28,817 nucleotides of DNA from NZ13-RE01 sp049718665 (GCA_049718665.1 JBNARO010000025.1:1-28817), one strand, 5' to 3'; shown: positions 15,086 through 24,038, counted from the first letter of the stretch. Notes: generated by a model from the letters alone, not told the origin. Program-made: numbers and translations.

Positions 15086-15946
15086 GTGAGTTTACTTAAA
15101 GATCTTTTAAGAGATAGTAAGTTTAGATTTGGTTTTATAGTTTTTTGTATTCTTTTGTTTCTTGCTATTTTGTCCTTTTTCTCTCCTTATAGTTTTACTA
15201 AGTGGAATATTTTCCCTCGAGATCTTCCTCCCTCTTTTCAACATATTTTAGGAACAAACTCAAAGGGACAAGATGTATTTTGGGAAGCTACTTTTGCTAT
15301 TAGAAATTCTCTAATTGTTGCATTAATTGCAGCTATATTTTCCAGAATTATTGCAGTAATTGTAGGTTTAATTACAGGTTATGTTGGAGGAAGTCTTGAC
15401 AGGTTTTTAATGTCTATAAATGATAGTTTTTTAGTTCTTCCTTTGCTTCCCATTCTTATATTAATATCCTCTTTAATTAAAGGACATATGAATCTTTTTT
15501 CCCTTGGATTAATTCTTGGTATTTTTGGATGGGCATGGGATGCAAGACTAATTCGGTCTCAAATTTTAAGCTTAAGAGAAAGAGAATTTACTTATACCTC
15601 CATATTGTCAGGAACAAAAACTTTTAATTTAGTTATGAAGGAATATTTGCCCTTCGTAGTTCCCTTGATTTTTGCCACAATAATTAACAATATGGCTTGG
15701 GCCGTGGGTATGGAAATTACTTTGTCTATTTTAGGACTTTCAAATCTTGAAATTCCAACTCTTGGCACTATGTTATATTGGGCGATTGGATACCAAGCTA
15801 TGCTTCTTGGAATATGGTGGTGGCTTTTTACTCCAGTAGTTATTTCAGTACTTCTATTTGTTAGTTTATATCTTCTTTCAGTAAGTATAAGTGAATATTT
15901 GGATCCAAGAACTAGGATTCAAAGAATTGGAATGGCAAAGGAGTGA
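15086..15946 (+). CDS. ABC transporter permease, DppC/OppC type
   Basis: Second membrane subunit of the importer, 286 residues. It has a first helix near residues 14-34, the DppC motif LGTNSKGQDVFWEATFAIRN, and an EAA loop in FTYTSILSGTKTFNLVMKEY. The C-terminal helices follow GLSNLEIPTLGTMLYWAI. The start is the GTG at 15086, preceded by AAAGGAGG ten bases upstream; no better ATG exists before the first helix. It lies within the transporter operon. Confidence 0.93.
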   Translation: MSLLKDLLRDSKFRFGFIVFCILLFLAILSFFSPYSFTKWNIFPRDLPPSFQHILGTNSKGQDVFWEATFAIRNSLIVALIAAIFSRIIAVIVGLITGYVGGSLDRFLMSINDSFLVLPLLPILILISSLIKGHMNLFSLGLILGIFGWAWDARLIRSQILSLREREFTYTSILSGTKTFNLVMKEYLPFVVPLIFATIINNMAWAVGMEITLSILGLSNLEIPTLGTMLYWAIGYQAMLLGIWWWLFTPVVISVLLFVSLYLLSVSISEYLDPRTRIQRIGMAKE

Positions 15947-15950
15947 GAAT

Positions 15951-16943
15951 ATGATAGTACTAAAAGCTAAAAATTTAAGATCTTATTATATATTAGACGT
16001 TTTAGGGAAAAAACAAATAGTAAAGGCAGTAGATGATGTATCCTTAGAAATAGAAGAAAATGAAATCTATGGAATAGCTGGAGAATCAGGATGTGGAAAA
16101 ACTACTCTGATAAAGACTCTTTATGGAATGATAGAACCACCTTTAAATGTCATTGATGGAGAGGTAACTTATAAAATTAATGATGAATTTATTAACATTC
16201 TTGCTTTAGAGGAAGAAGAACTTGATAAGATTAGATGGGAATATATTTCGTATATTCCTCAGGGTTCCATGAGTGTCCTTAATCCTGTTACAAGAATTAT
16301 AGATACTTTTTGGGATTTTATAAAAGCTCATTCCAAATCAGAAAATAAAGATGAAATAGAAGATTCTATTAAAGAACATCTTAGTGCTTTAGGACTACCT
16401 TTAAAAATACTAAAAGCATATCCTCACCAACTTTCGGGAGGGATGAGACAAAGAGTAACCATTGCTCTTGCAACAATTTTAAAACCCAAAATAATAATTG
16501 CTGATGAACCGTCTACCGCTTTGGATGTTGTAGCTCAAAGAGGTGTAATACAACTTCTTAAAGATATTCAATCTTCTCAGAAAAATACTATAATTCTTGT
16601 TACGCATGATATGGGGGTTCATGCAACGATTTCTGATAGGATAGCTATAATGTATGCGGGAAATATAATTGAAGAGGCTAAGACTGAGGAACTATATGAA
16701 AATCCTCTTCATCCATATACAAAGTATTTAATTGGTTCCTTACCCAAGATAGGTGATAAATCTTATAAAGTAAGTGCTCCTGGGACTCCCCCATCTTTAG
16801 TTAATCCTCCTTTAGGATGTAGATTTCATCCGAGATGTGACTATGTAATGCCTGAATGTAAAATTAATGTTCCTAAATTTATATCTATAAAACCTCAACA
16901 TAAAGTTGCATGTTTTTTATATTCTAAGGAGGTTGAATCATGA
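15951..16943 (+). CDS. ABC transporter ATP-binding protein, DppD/OppD type
   Basis: ATPase subunit that powers the importer, 330 residues. Walker A is GESGCGKT (44-51), the Q loop lies in YIPQGSMSVLNP, the signature is LSGGMRQR, Walker B is IIIADEPSTALD and the switch histidine is in VTHD. The C-terminal oligopeptide-transporter domain is present (PPLGCRFHPRCDYVMPEC, later a further Cys); in related ATPases such cysteines bind an iron-sulphur cluster. The ATG at 15951 is chosen because AAAGGAG lies seven bases upstream; an in-frame ATG at 15891 is inside the permease gene. Its stop overlaps the next ATG as ATGA. Confidence 0.95.
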   Translation: MIVLKAKNLRSYYILDVLGKKQIVKAVDDVSLEIEENEIYGIAGESGCGKTTLIKTLYGMIEPPLNVIDGEVTYKINDEFINILALEEEELDKIRWEYISYIPQGSMSVLNPVTRIIDTFWDFIKAHSKSENKDEIEDSIKEHLSALGLPLKILKAYPHQLSGGMRQRVTIALATILKPKIIIADEPSTALDVVAQRGVIQLLKDIQSSQKNTIILVTHDMGVHATISDRIAIMYAGNIIEEAKTEELYENPLHPYTKYLIGSLPKIGDKSYKVSAPGTPPSLVNPPLGCRFHPRCDYVMPECKINVPKFISIKPQHKVACFLYSKEVES

Positions 16944-17902
16944 TAGAAAGTGACAAGCTTTTGAGAATTGAACACTTAACTAAGGTATTTACTTTGGGTA
17001 GTATTTTCTCAAGAATAAAGATAACTGCAGTAAATAATGTTTCTTTTGAGGTAAGTCCCTCAGAAATATTCACTTTAGCAGGAGAAAGTGGAAGTGGAAA
17101 GACCACAGTTGCAAGAATTATCCTTGGTTTTCACGAACCCACATCAGGAAGAATAATTTACAAAGATAAAGATATTACTCATTTGAAAAAAGAAGATAGA
17201 ATCTTCTTTAGAAAGGAAGTCCAGGCAATATTTCAAAATCCCTTTGAAAGCTTTAACCCTTTAAGAAAAGTTTCAAATTATTTATATGAAACTCTTTGGA
17301 ATTTTAACATGAAAAAAGAAAATATGGATGAAATAGTTGATAATGCCTTAAGAGCGGTAGGATTATCTTTAGATGAAGTAAAAGATAAATACCCCAGTGA
17401 GTTTTCCGGAGGACAGCTTCAGCGAATTTCTGTAGCAAGGGCTTTAATAACAAATCCTTATTTACTAATAGCAGATGAGCCAGTTTCTATGGTAGATGCT
17501 TCTTTAAGAATGTCTATTGTAAACCTTTTTAAGGAACTAAAAGAAAAACATAATGTAAGTGTGATATATATAACTCATGACTTAGCTACTGCATATTATG
17601 TAAGTGATAGAATAGCTATTATGCTAAGAGGAGAAATTGTAGAGTTAGGATCTGTAGAGAAAGTTTTAATTGATCCTAAACATCCATATACTATGCTTCT
17701 AATGGAATCTATCCCAGTGCCAGATCCTAAGATAAAGTGGAAAAAGAGAATAAGCCTTTCCGAAATAGAGCATGAAGAATATCTAAGAGCGGGATGTAAA
17801 TTTGCGGGAAGATGTCCTTACAAAATGGAGAAATGTGAAAAAGAGGAAGTTCCTATGGTTAATATAGATGGAAGACAGGTTAAATGCTTTTTATACTCAT
17901 GA
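16940..17902 (+). CDS. ABC transporter ATP-binding protein, DppF/OppF type
   Basis: Second ATPase subunit, 320 residues. Walker A is GESGSGKT (48-55), AIFQNPFESFNP carries the Q loop, the signature is FSGGQLQR, Walker B is LLIADEPVSMVD and the switch histidine is in ITHD. The C-terminal Cys-rich segment (CKFAGRCPYKMEKC, then C near the end) matches the family. It overlaps the preceding ATPase gene by four bases, so the heterodimer is translationally coupled. In Walker B, VSMVD replaces the commoner STALD form, as is frequent in DppF-type subunits. Confidence 0.95.
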   Translation: MIESDKLLRIEHLTKVFTLGSIFSRIKITAVNNVSFEVSPSEIFTLAGESGSGKTTVARIILGFHEPTSGRIIYKDKDITHLKKEDRIFFRKEVQAIFQNPFESFNPLRKVSNYLYETLWNFNMKKENMDEIVDNALRAVGLSLDEVKDKYPSEFSGGQLQRISVARALITNPYLLIADEPVSMVDASLRMSIVNLFKELKEKHNVSVIYITHDLATAYYVSDRIAIMLRGEIVELGSVEKVLIDPKHPYTMLLMESIPVPDPKIKWKKRISLSEIEHEEYLRAGCKFAGRCPYKMEKCEKEEVPMVNIDGRQVKCFLYS

Positions 17903-17952
17903 TAATAATATTTGTCTCTCAATCCCTCTTTTCTCAACGTTAGAAAAAGAGA

Positions 17953-17958
17953 TATAAT
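17953..17958 (+). promoter_or_regulatory. Possible internal promoter before the isomerase-like gene
   Basis: TATAAT stands 38 bases before the start codon with no clear -35. A bulged stem-loop (CTCTTTTCT with AGAAAAAGAG) lies just upstream at about 17926-17952 and might attenuate read-through from the transporter genes. Weak evidence. Confidence 0.35.
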
Positions 17959-17996
17959 TTGACTATTAAGATCACCTGAAAGGAGGCTTATTTTTT

Positions 17997-18986
17997 ATGA
18001 AAATTGGCATTTTTACTATTCTTTTTAATGAGAAACCCCTTTCTGAAGTTGCTCAATATGTTTCTTCTCTTGGTTATGAAATGGTAGAACTTCCCGCATG
18101 GAAGGGTAGCAATCATCTTGACATTGATAGAGTTATTTCTGATAAAAATTATGTAAAGGAATTAAAAGAGACCTTAGAAAAATTCAATTTAAAAATCTCT
18201 GCAGTATCAAATCATTTAGAGGGGCAATTGGTTCTTGGTCCCTTAGATGAATCTACAGATGATTGGGCACCATCAAAAGATCCTGAAGAAAAGGTTAAAT
18301 ATGGTACTGAGAGAATGATTAAAACTGCCCAGGCAGTGTCTGTTTTATGTGAAGTGGGAATTCAGGAAAGGCCCATAGTAAATGGATTCACGGGTTCTCA
18401 TGTTTGGGACAAGTGGTATATTTTCCCTCCGAAGAATGAAGAAATTTATGAAAGGGCATGGGATATTTTTGCAGAAAGATGGAACAAGATATTGGAGAAG
18501 TTTAAAGAATATGGAGTAAAATTTGCTCTTGAAGTTCATCCTACAGAGATTGCATATAATATTGAGACTGCAGAAAGGGCTATTAAGGCGTTAGATGGAA
18601 GACCTGAGTTTGGATTTAATTTTGATCCATCTCACCTTGTTTGGCAACTCATCGATCCAGTAATATTTATAAAGAGGCTTGGAAATAGAATTTTTCATGC
18701 CCATGCTAAGGATTCAGAGCTTCAGCAGGATGAGGTTTCTCGTTCGGGTGTGATACCTACAGGCTCGTGGATGAGACCTGATAGGGGATTCAGATTTAGG
18801 GTTCCTGGATGGGGAGATGTAAACTGGAAAAGAATTATAACTGCTTTTGTTACTGTGGGATATGATTATGTTCTTTCCTATGAACATGAGGATCCTGTTA
18901 TGTCCCGTGAAGATGGATGTGAAAAGTGCATTCAATTTTTAAAGCCTCTTATTATTAAAGCTCCTTTAAAAGAAGTTTGGTGGTAG
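17997..18986 (+). CDS. Sugar phosphate isomerase/epimerase-like TIM-barrel protein
   Basis: Xylose-isomerase-like (PF01261-type) TIM barrel of 329 residues. The expected metal ligands are all visible: E179 in ALEVHPTE, D210 and H213 in NFDPSHLVW, H234/H236 in HAHAKD, and E296 in SYEHEDP. No signal peptide is present. Enzymes of this family isomerise or epimerise free or keto sugars, and several act on 3-keto-glycosides made by Gfo/Idh/MocA dehydrogenases. The dehydrogenase gene next door (15 bases on) supports such a partnership, but the substrate is not known. AAAGGAGG precedes the ATG by about a dozen bases. Confidence 0.9.
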   Translation: MKIGIFTILFNEKPLSEVAQYVSSLGYEMVELPAWKGSNHLDIDRVISDKNYVKELKETLEKFNLKISAVSNHLEGQLVLGPLDESTDDWAPSKDPEEKVKYGTERMIKTAQAVSVLCEVGIQERPIVNGFTGSHVWDKWYIFPPKNEEIYERAWDIFAERWNKILEKFKEYGVKFALEVHPTEIAYNIETAERAIKALDGRPEFGFNFDPSHLVWQLIDPVIFIKRLGNRIFHAHAKDSELQQDEVSRSGVIPTGSWMRPDRGFRFRVPGWGDVNWKRIITAFVTVGYDYVLSYEHEDPVMSREDGCEKCIQFLKPLIIKAPLKEVWW

Positions 18987-19001
18987 GGGGAGGGATTTAA
19001 A

Positions 19002-20210
19002 ATGGCAAACGATAAAAAAGTCGGATTTGTAACTATGGGAGATGTAAGGGGACCTTCTGGGGAAATTCCTCAAATTGGAATAGGAATGATTGGATATGCC
19101 TTTATGGGAAAGGCTCATGCTAATGCTTATAAGAAAATTCCATACATATATTGGCCTCCTTCTGCTATTCCTCGCCTTGTAGCTATATCTGGAAGGTCTG
19201 AAGAGAAGGTAAAAGAAGCAGCAAGAAGATACGGATTTGAGAGATATTATACTGATTGGAGAGAGCTTCTAAAAGACTCTGATGTACAGATATTAGATAA
19301 TGGTGGACCAAATAATCTTCACGCAGAACCATCTATTACCGCATTGGAGATGGGAAAACATGTAATATGTGAAAAGCCTTTGGCAAGAGACTCTAAGGAA
19401 GCAAAAATGATGTTAGAATCTGCTTTAAAATCTTCTGCAAAACATATGGTAGCCTTTAATTACAGATTTGTACCTGCTATAAGGCTTGCAAAGGAGCTTA
19501 TCGAAGATGGCACTCTTGGAGAGATATATCACTTTAGAGCAAAATATCTTCAGGAATGGATTATGGATCCTAATTTCCCTATGGTTTGGAGATTGAGAAA
19601 AGAAGTGTCTGGGAGTGGAGCCTTGGGAGATATTGGATCTCATATTATAGATCTTGCAAGATTTCTTGTAGGAGAACCTAAAAGTGTAAGTGCTATTGTA
19701 AAGACCTTTATAAAGGAAAGACCATCAGAAAGTGATCCTTCTAAAAAAGAAAAGGTAGATGTTGATGATGCTTTTGTTGCGGTTGTAGAATTTGAAAATG
19801 GTGCTATTGGAACCTTAGAAGCATCTCGTTTTTGTGCGGGAAGGAAAAATCATCAGGTAATTGAAATAAATGGATCTAAAGGATCCTTAGTATTTAATCT
19901 TGAGAGAATGAATGAATTAGAAATTTATCTTAACAGTGATAGAAAAGAGATTATGGGATTTAGAAATGTTCTTGTTACAGAATCTTATCATCCCTTCTGG
20001 GATAAATGGTGGCCACATGGACATATAATTGGGTGGGAACATACCTTTGTGCATGAACTTTATCATTTTATAGATTGTATAATCAATAATAAGCCTGTAG
20101 AACCTTATGGTGCTACCTTCTTAGATGGTTATAGATGTGCGGTAATATGTGATGCTATTTTAGAATCCGCGGAGACAGGAAAAAGGGTAGAAATAAAGTA
20201 TGAATATTAA
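19002..20210 (+). CDS. Gfo/Idh/MocA-family NAD(P)-dependent sugar dehydrogenase
   Basis: Oxidoreductase of 402 residues that oxidises or reduces a sugar or cyclitol hydroxyl. An unusual N-terminal segment of about 25 residues precedes the Rossmann motif GIGMIGYAFMGKAHANAY. The family motif CEKPLARDS supplies the catalytic lysine, and GALGDIGSHIIDLARF carries the conserved D-x3-H pair in the C-terminal domain. It is paired with the isomerase-like gene upstream and followed after three bases by the exonuclease-like gene. Possible roles are 3-keto-sugar formation, inositol-type oxidation or aldose-aldose oxidoreduction; context favours the first but does not prove it. Confidence 0.92.
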   Translation: MANDKKVGFVTMGDVRGPSGEIPQIGIGMIGYAFMGKAHANAYKKIPYIYWPPSAIPRLVAISGRSEEKVKEAARRYGFERYYTDWRELLKDSDVQILDNGGPNNLHAEPSITALEMGKHVICEKPLARDSKEAKMMLESALKSSAKHMVAFNYRFVPAIRLAKELIEDGTLGEIYHFRAKYLQEWIMDPNFPMVWRLRKEVSGSGALGDIGSHIIDLARFLVGEPKSVSAIVKTFIKERPSESDPSKKEKVDVDDAFVAVVEFENGAIGTLEASRFCAGRKNHQVIEINGSKGSLVFNLERMNELEIYLNSDRKEIMGFRNVLVTESYHPFWDKWWPHGHIIGWEHTFVHELYHFIDCIINNKPVEPYGATFLDGYRCAVICDAILESAETGKRVEIKYEY

Positions 20211-20213
20211 AAT

Positions 20214-20708
20214 ATGGAGAAATTTAGAGCATATTTAGATATAGAGACTACTGGTCTTTTTCCAGAATTCTCATATATCACTGTTATAGGAATTTATATG
20301 GAAAAAGAGGATGAGGAAAGGTTTATTCAGTTAGTAGGAGAAGAAATAACTCCCTCTAATCTTTTGTATATTGTGAGAGATATAAAAGAGATATACACTT
20401 ATAATGGATCTCGTTTTGATCTTCCTTTTATAAAGGCAAAGCTTGATGTAGATCTTAAAAGTTTTCTTCCTCATATAGATCTTATGTATCTTTGCTGGGA
20501 GAGGGGACTTTACGGTGGACTTAAAGTAGTAGAGAAAAAACTTGGTATTGAGAGAAGATTAAGGAATATAGATGGGGAAGTAGCAGTAAAACTTTGGTAT
20601 AGATATATTTCCCATAATGACCTTTATGCTCTTTCTCTCCTTCTTGAATATAATAGAGAAGATGTGTACAATCTGAAATTAATTAGGGAAAGATTGGAGG
20701 AGTTTTAA
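20214..20708 (+). CDS. DnaQ/RNase H-like 3'-5' exonuclease domain protein (YprB-like)
   Basis: A 164-residue single-domain DEDD nuclease. Metal-binding residues are D9 and E11 in LDIETTG, D69 in NGSRFDLPF, and D150 with Y146 in YNRED, which is the DEDDy arrangement. The length equals the bare nuclease domain; YprB-type proteins often carry extra C-terminal repeats that are absent here. There is no Shine-Dalgarno sequence, and the ATG lies three bases after the dehydrogenase stop, so translation likely depends on coupling. A nuclease inside a sugar operon is odd; it may be a housekeeping passenger. The substrate (DNA or RNA) is unknown. Confidence 0.85.
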   Translation: MEKFRAYLDIETTGLFPEFSYITVIGIYMEKEDEERFIQLVGEEITPSNLLYIVRDIKEIYTYNGSRFDLPFIKAKLDVDLKSFLPHIDLMYLCWERGLYGGLKVVEKKLGIERRLRNIDGEVAVKLWYRYISHNDLYALSLLLEYNREDVYNLKLIRERLEEF

Positions 20709-20721
20709 GGGAGGGATGTTT

Positions 20722-23043
20722 TTGGTTTTTGGTAAAGTATTGGGTTTTGAGAAGAAAGATAAGAATTTCTTTTTATATGGGGAAAATGAAAATTTAAAGA
20801 TAGAAGTTATAAATAGCAAAATTATAAGGTTTTATTTTTCAAAGGATAAAAAATGGGGTAAAAATTTTTCTTTTGCTATTGAGAAAGGATTTATTCCCAT
20901 TGATGCAAAGAGCGAGGAAAAGGAGAGAGAAATTTTAATTATTACTTCTGAGTTAAAAATATCTATAGACAAAGAAAATGGGAGTATAAAGATCTTTGAT
21001 AAAGGAGGGGATTTAATCCTTTCTGATTATGAGGATTGGGGATATAAAAGATTCAAAAACAAGATTTACTGTTATAAAGAGATAAAGGATGAGATTGCTT
21101 TTCTTGGATTTGGAGAAAGGACGGGAAGTTTAAACAAGAAAGGGAAAAGATTAACAAATTGGAATACTGATGATCCTCATCACTATCCTACAACAGATCC
21201 CTTATATCAATCTCATCCTTTCTTTATTTCCTGGAGTTCCAAAAAAAGTTATGGAATATTTTTTGATAATACATACAGAAGCTATTTTGATATGGGAAAA
21301 GAAGATGAGAGATACTGGTATTTTGAGAGCGAAGGAGGGGAATTAGATTATTATTTTATATATGGACCAACGCCAAAAGAAGTGATAGAAGGGTATACAG
21401 AGTTAACAGGAAGATATTATATGCCACCCATATGGGCATTAGGGTATCAACAATCAAGATGGAGTTATGAAAGTGAGGAGAAGGTAAGAGAAATAGCGAA
21501 GAAATTTAGAGAGAAAGGAATTCCCTGTGACGTTATATATCTTGATATAGATTATATGGATGGATTTAGAGTATTTACTGTAGATGAGAAAAAATTTCCA
21601 AATTTTGAGAAGATGATAAAAGATCTAAGAGAAGAAGGTTTCAAGGTAGTAGTGATAATAGATCCAGGAGTAAAGAGGGATGTAAATTATGAAGTTTACA
21701 AGGAAGGGATAGAGAAGGGGTATTTTTGCAGAAGAAGTACAGGAGAAGTATACATAGGGTATGTATGGCCAGGAGAATGTGCCTTTCCAGATTTTGTAAA
21801 AGAAGAAGTAAGAAATTGGTGGGGAGAAAAGCAAAAGAAGTTAATTGAAAAAGGGGTTTCTGGAATATGGAATGATATGAACGAACCCGCATCTTTTCCA
21901 CACCCTATTAATTCCTTTTTAGATACTCTTGAGAGTTCTTCAACTTTTTGGGGGAAAGTGAAAGATCAAAAAGAGGAAGTATTTTATCTAAAAACTTTTG
22001 CAAGAGATATTCTTCATGGAGATAAAAAATATACTCATGATGAAATTCACAATGTATATGGACTTCTCATGGCAAAAGCAAGTTATGAAGGCTGGAGAAG
22101 ATATAGTGAAAAGAGACCACTAATCATTTCAAGGGCAGGATTTTCTGGAATTCAAAAGTATTCTGCGGTATGGACAGGAGACAATAAAAGCTGGTGGGAA
22201 CATCTTTATATGAGTATTCCTATGCTTCAAAATTTATCTTTATCTGGGGTCCCCTTTGTAGGAGCAGATGTGGGAGGATTTGGAGAAAATTGCACATCGG
22301 AGCTTTTTGTGAGATGGATAGAACTTGGAGTTTTTTATCCTTTCTTTAGAAATCATTCTGCTATAAATACGAGACCTCAAGAACCCTGGAGTTTTGGAGA
22401 AGAAGTAGAAAAAATTGTAAAAAGATATATAACTCTTAGATATCAATTAATTCCATATTTATACTCTTTATTTTGGATTTCAAAAGAGAAAGGGATTCCT
22501 CCGTTAAGAAGTCTAATTTTAGAGTATCCAGAAGATCCTGAGAGTATATTTAATGAAGATGAATTTCTTTTTGGTCCGAATTTACTGATTGCGCCTATTT
22601 ATAGAGAGGGAATGAAAGTAAGATCCCTGTATCTTCCAAAGGGAGGTTGGTATAACTTTTGGACTGAGGAGAGATTGGAAGGACCTAACTATTTTGTTAT
22701 CTCTGCACCACTGGAAATTATTCCAATATTTGTAAAAGAGGGAAGCATTATCCCCATGTGGGAACCTCAAAATTATGTAGAAGAGAAAAGAAAAGAGATT
22801 CTTAATTTGAGAGTTTATAAAGGGGAAGGAGAATTTATCTATTATGAAGATGATGGGATAAGTTGGAATTATGAGAAGGGAGAATATAACTTAATAAAAT
22901 TCAAGCTAAAAGAAAATAAATTACATGTTGAATATATACATAAAGGGTATAATTCTGAGAGAAAGCTATTTAGGATTATTCCTTTAGAAGGAAAACCTAT
23001 AGAAGTAGAGGATAAAGGAGAGAATATTGTTATAGATATTTAA
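20722..23043 (+). CDS. Glycoside hydrolase family 31 alpha-glycosidase (alpha-glucosidase or alpha-xylosidase)
   Basis: Retaining exo-alpha-glycosidase of about 773 residues, cytoplasmic (no signal peptide). An N-terminal beta-sandwich is followed by the catalytic barrel, with DVIYLDIDYMDGFRVF, the nucleophile in IWNDMNEP (D387 counted from the ATG at 20716), and the general acid in VWTGDN (D489). FVGADVGGF and FYPFFRNHS also match GH31, and beta domains close the protein. The start is uncertain. ATG 20716 directly abuts GGGAGGG, whereas TTG 20722 has that site six bases upstream, so TTG is preferred. It is last in the operon and overlaps the convergent radical SAM gene by four bases. With the GH3 gene it could take apart a mixed-linkage or alpha-xylosylated oligosaccharide. 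Confidence 0.93.
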   Translation: MVFGKVLGFEKKDKNFFLYGENENLKIEVINSKIIRFYFSKDKKWGKNFSFAIEKGFIPIDAKSEEKEREILIITSELKISIDKENGSIKIFDKGGDLILSDYEDWGYKRFKNKIYCYKEIKDEIAFLGFGERTGSLNKKGKRLTNWNTDDPHHYPTTDPLYQSHPFFISWSSKKSYGIFFDNTYRSYFDMGKEDERYWYFESEGGELDYYFIYGPTPKEVIEGYTELTGRYYMPPIWALGYQQSRWSYESEEKVREIAKKFREKGIPCDVIYLDIDYMDGFRVFTVDEKKFPNFEKMIKDLREEGFKVVVIIDPGVKRDVNYEVYKEGIEKGYFCRRSTGEVYIGYVWPGECAFPDFVKEEVRNWWGEKQKKLIEKGVSGIWNDMNEPASFPHPINSFLDTLESSSTFWGKVKDQKEEVFYLKTFARDILHGDKKYTHDEIHNVYGLLMAKASYEGWRRYSEKRPLIISRAGFSGIQKYSAVWTGDNKSWWEHLYMSIPMLQNLSLSGVPFVGADVGGFGENCTSELFVRWIELGVFYPFFRNHSAINTRPQEPWSFGEEVEKIVKRYITLRYQLIPYLYSLFWISKEKGIPPLRSLILEYPEDPESIFNEDEFLFGPNLLIAPIYREGMKVRSLYLPKGGWYNFWTEERLEGPNYFVISAPLEIIPIFVKEGSIIPMWEPQNYVEEKRKEILNLRVYKGEGEFIYYEDDGISWNYEKGEYNLIKFKLKENKLHVEYIHKGYNSERKLFRIIPLEGKPIEVEDKGENIVIDI

Positions 23044-24020
23044 ATTTTCCAACACTGAAAATCTTCCTCAAAAATATCTAAAGAAAGAGCATAGGAAAGG
23101 GCTCTACATCCTATACAATCTTCTATAGGACAGAAGTGACATCTTCCTTTTAAATTTTCTTTTGTAAATCGATTCCTAAAAATTTTTAATCTTTCATAAA
23201 TCTCTTTAAAACTTTCCCTCTTAAGGTTTCCTAAGATTATAGGTAGTCTTCTACAAGGATAAACATCTCCATTGGGCATAAGAGCCATAGATTCTTCTCC
23301 TAAGTTACAAAGAGCTCCTAAGGTAACATTATTTTCAAAATCTATATAAAAGGCTTTATAGGGGAAAAGATCCTTAGGATTTACTTCTTCCCATTCTGCT
23401 ATTTTTTCTATTACCTTATACCACTCAAAACTACTAAGAACCATCTCTTTTATCTTTTCTCCCTTTCCTAAGGGTATAAATCTTTCTAAAATAAATCCTT
23501 TTGCTTTACATTTTTCTGCTAATCTATACATCTCATCTAACTCTCTATAATTGTATTTTGCTAATGTAAACATAAAAATAATATCTGAAATACCTTTTAT
23601 ATTTTCCATTACTCTTTCAAAGTTTCCCTTTCCTCTAATTTTATCATTGGTTTCTTCACTTGCCCCTTCCAAAGATACTTTTATATACTTAACTTTTTTG
23701 AAGGATTTAATTTTTGAATAAAAATTTTTCAAAAATATTCCATTGGTAATAATATTTACTTCCTTTACAAGGGAAATTTTCTCAAGCTCCTCCAAGAGAG
23801 GAAAAGTAAGAGGAGAAATTAAGGGTTCTCCTCCTGTGAGGTTAATGGTTAATTTATTGAAGCTCTTTTCCTCTAAAAAATAAGCTATATTCCATATAAT
23901 TTTTTTGACTTCTTCTAAGAAAAGATCTCTTTCGCTATCAAATCTTTCTTGATAGCAATGTTTACATCTTAAATTACATAGATCTGTTATATGCCATTGA
24001 AAGGCAAATTCTCTCTCCAT
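23040..24020 (-). CDS. Radical SAM / SPASM-domain protein
   Basis: A 326-residue radical SAM enzyme. The 4Fe-4S motif is CNLRCKHC (C15, C19, C22), and LTGGEPLISP is the SAM-binding glycine motif. The C-terminal part has a SPASM-type cysteine set: C in ALCNLG, C in GDVYPCRR, then CHFCPIEDCIGC and a last C near the end, enough for two auxiliary clusters. SPASM enzymes commonly modify peptides or proteins, but some act on small molecules; the substrate here is unknown. No Shine-Dalgarno sequence precedes the ATG, and a TATAAT lies 12 bases upstream, so the message may have little or no leader. It is convergent with GH31 and divergent from a small Cys-rich protein. Confidence 0.88.
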   Translation of the reverse strand: MEREFAFQWHITDLCNLRCKHCYQERFDSERDLFLEEVKKIIWNIAYFLEEKSFNKLTINLTGGEPLISPLTFPLLEELEKISLVKEVNIITNGIFLKNFYSKIKSFKKVKYIKVSLEGASEETNDKIRGKGNFERVMENIKGISDIIFMFTLAKYNYRELDEMYRLAEKCKAKGFILERFIPLGKGEKIKEMVLSSFEWYKVIEKIAEWEEVNPKDLFPYKAFYIDFENNVTLGALCNLGEESMALMPNGDVYPCRRLPIILGNLKRESFKEIYERLKIFRNRFTKENLKGRCHFCPIEDCIGCRALSYALSLDIFEEDFQCWKI

Positions 24021-24025
24021 AAGAA

Positions 24026-24038
24026 TGTTATAATTATA
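24026..24038. promoter_or_regulatory. Overlapping divergent -10 elements
   Basis: TTATAATTATAA (24028-24039) is a perfect palindrome giving TATAAT on both strands. On the plus strand it is preceded by TG (extended -10) and would serve the small Cys-rich gene; on the minus strand it would serve the radical SAM gene. Good -35 boxes are not seen for either. Confidence 0.5.

Noticed and set aside
15891..15950. Upstream ATG for the DppD-type ATPase
   Set aside because: It lies inside the DppC-type permease gene; AAAGGAG points to the ATG at 15951.
21625..21901. Antisense frames inside the GH31 gene
   Set aside because: Their translations are hydrophobic, low-complexity shadows of the conserved catalytic domain.
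23041..23060. Terminator between GH31 and radical SAM genes
   Set aside because: The genes overlap by their stop codons and no GC-rich hairpin with a U run is visible.
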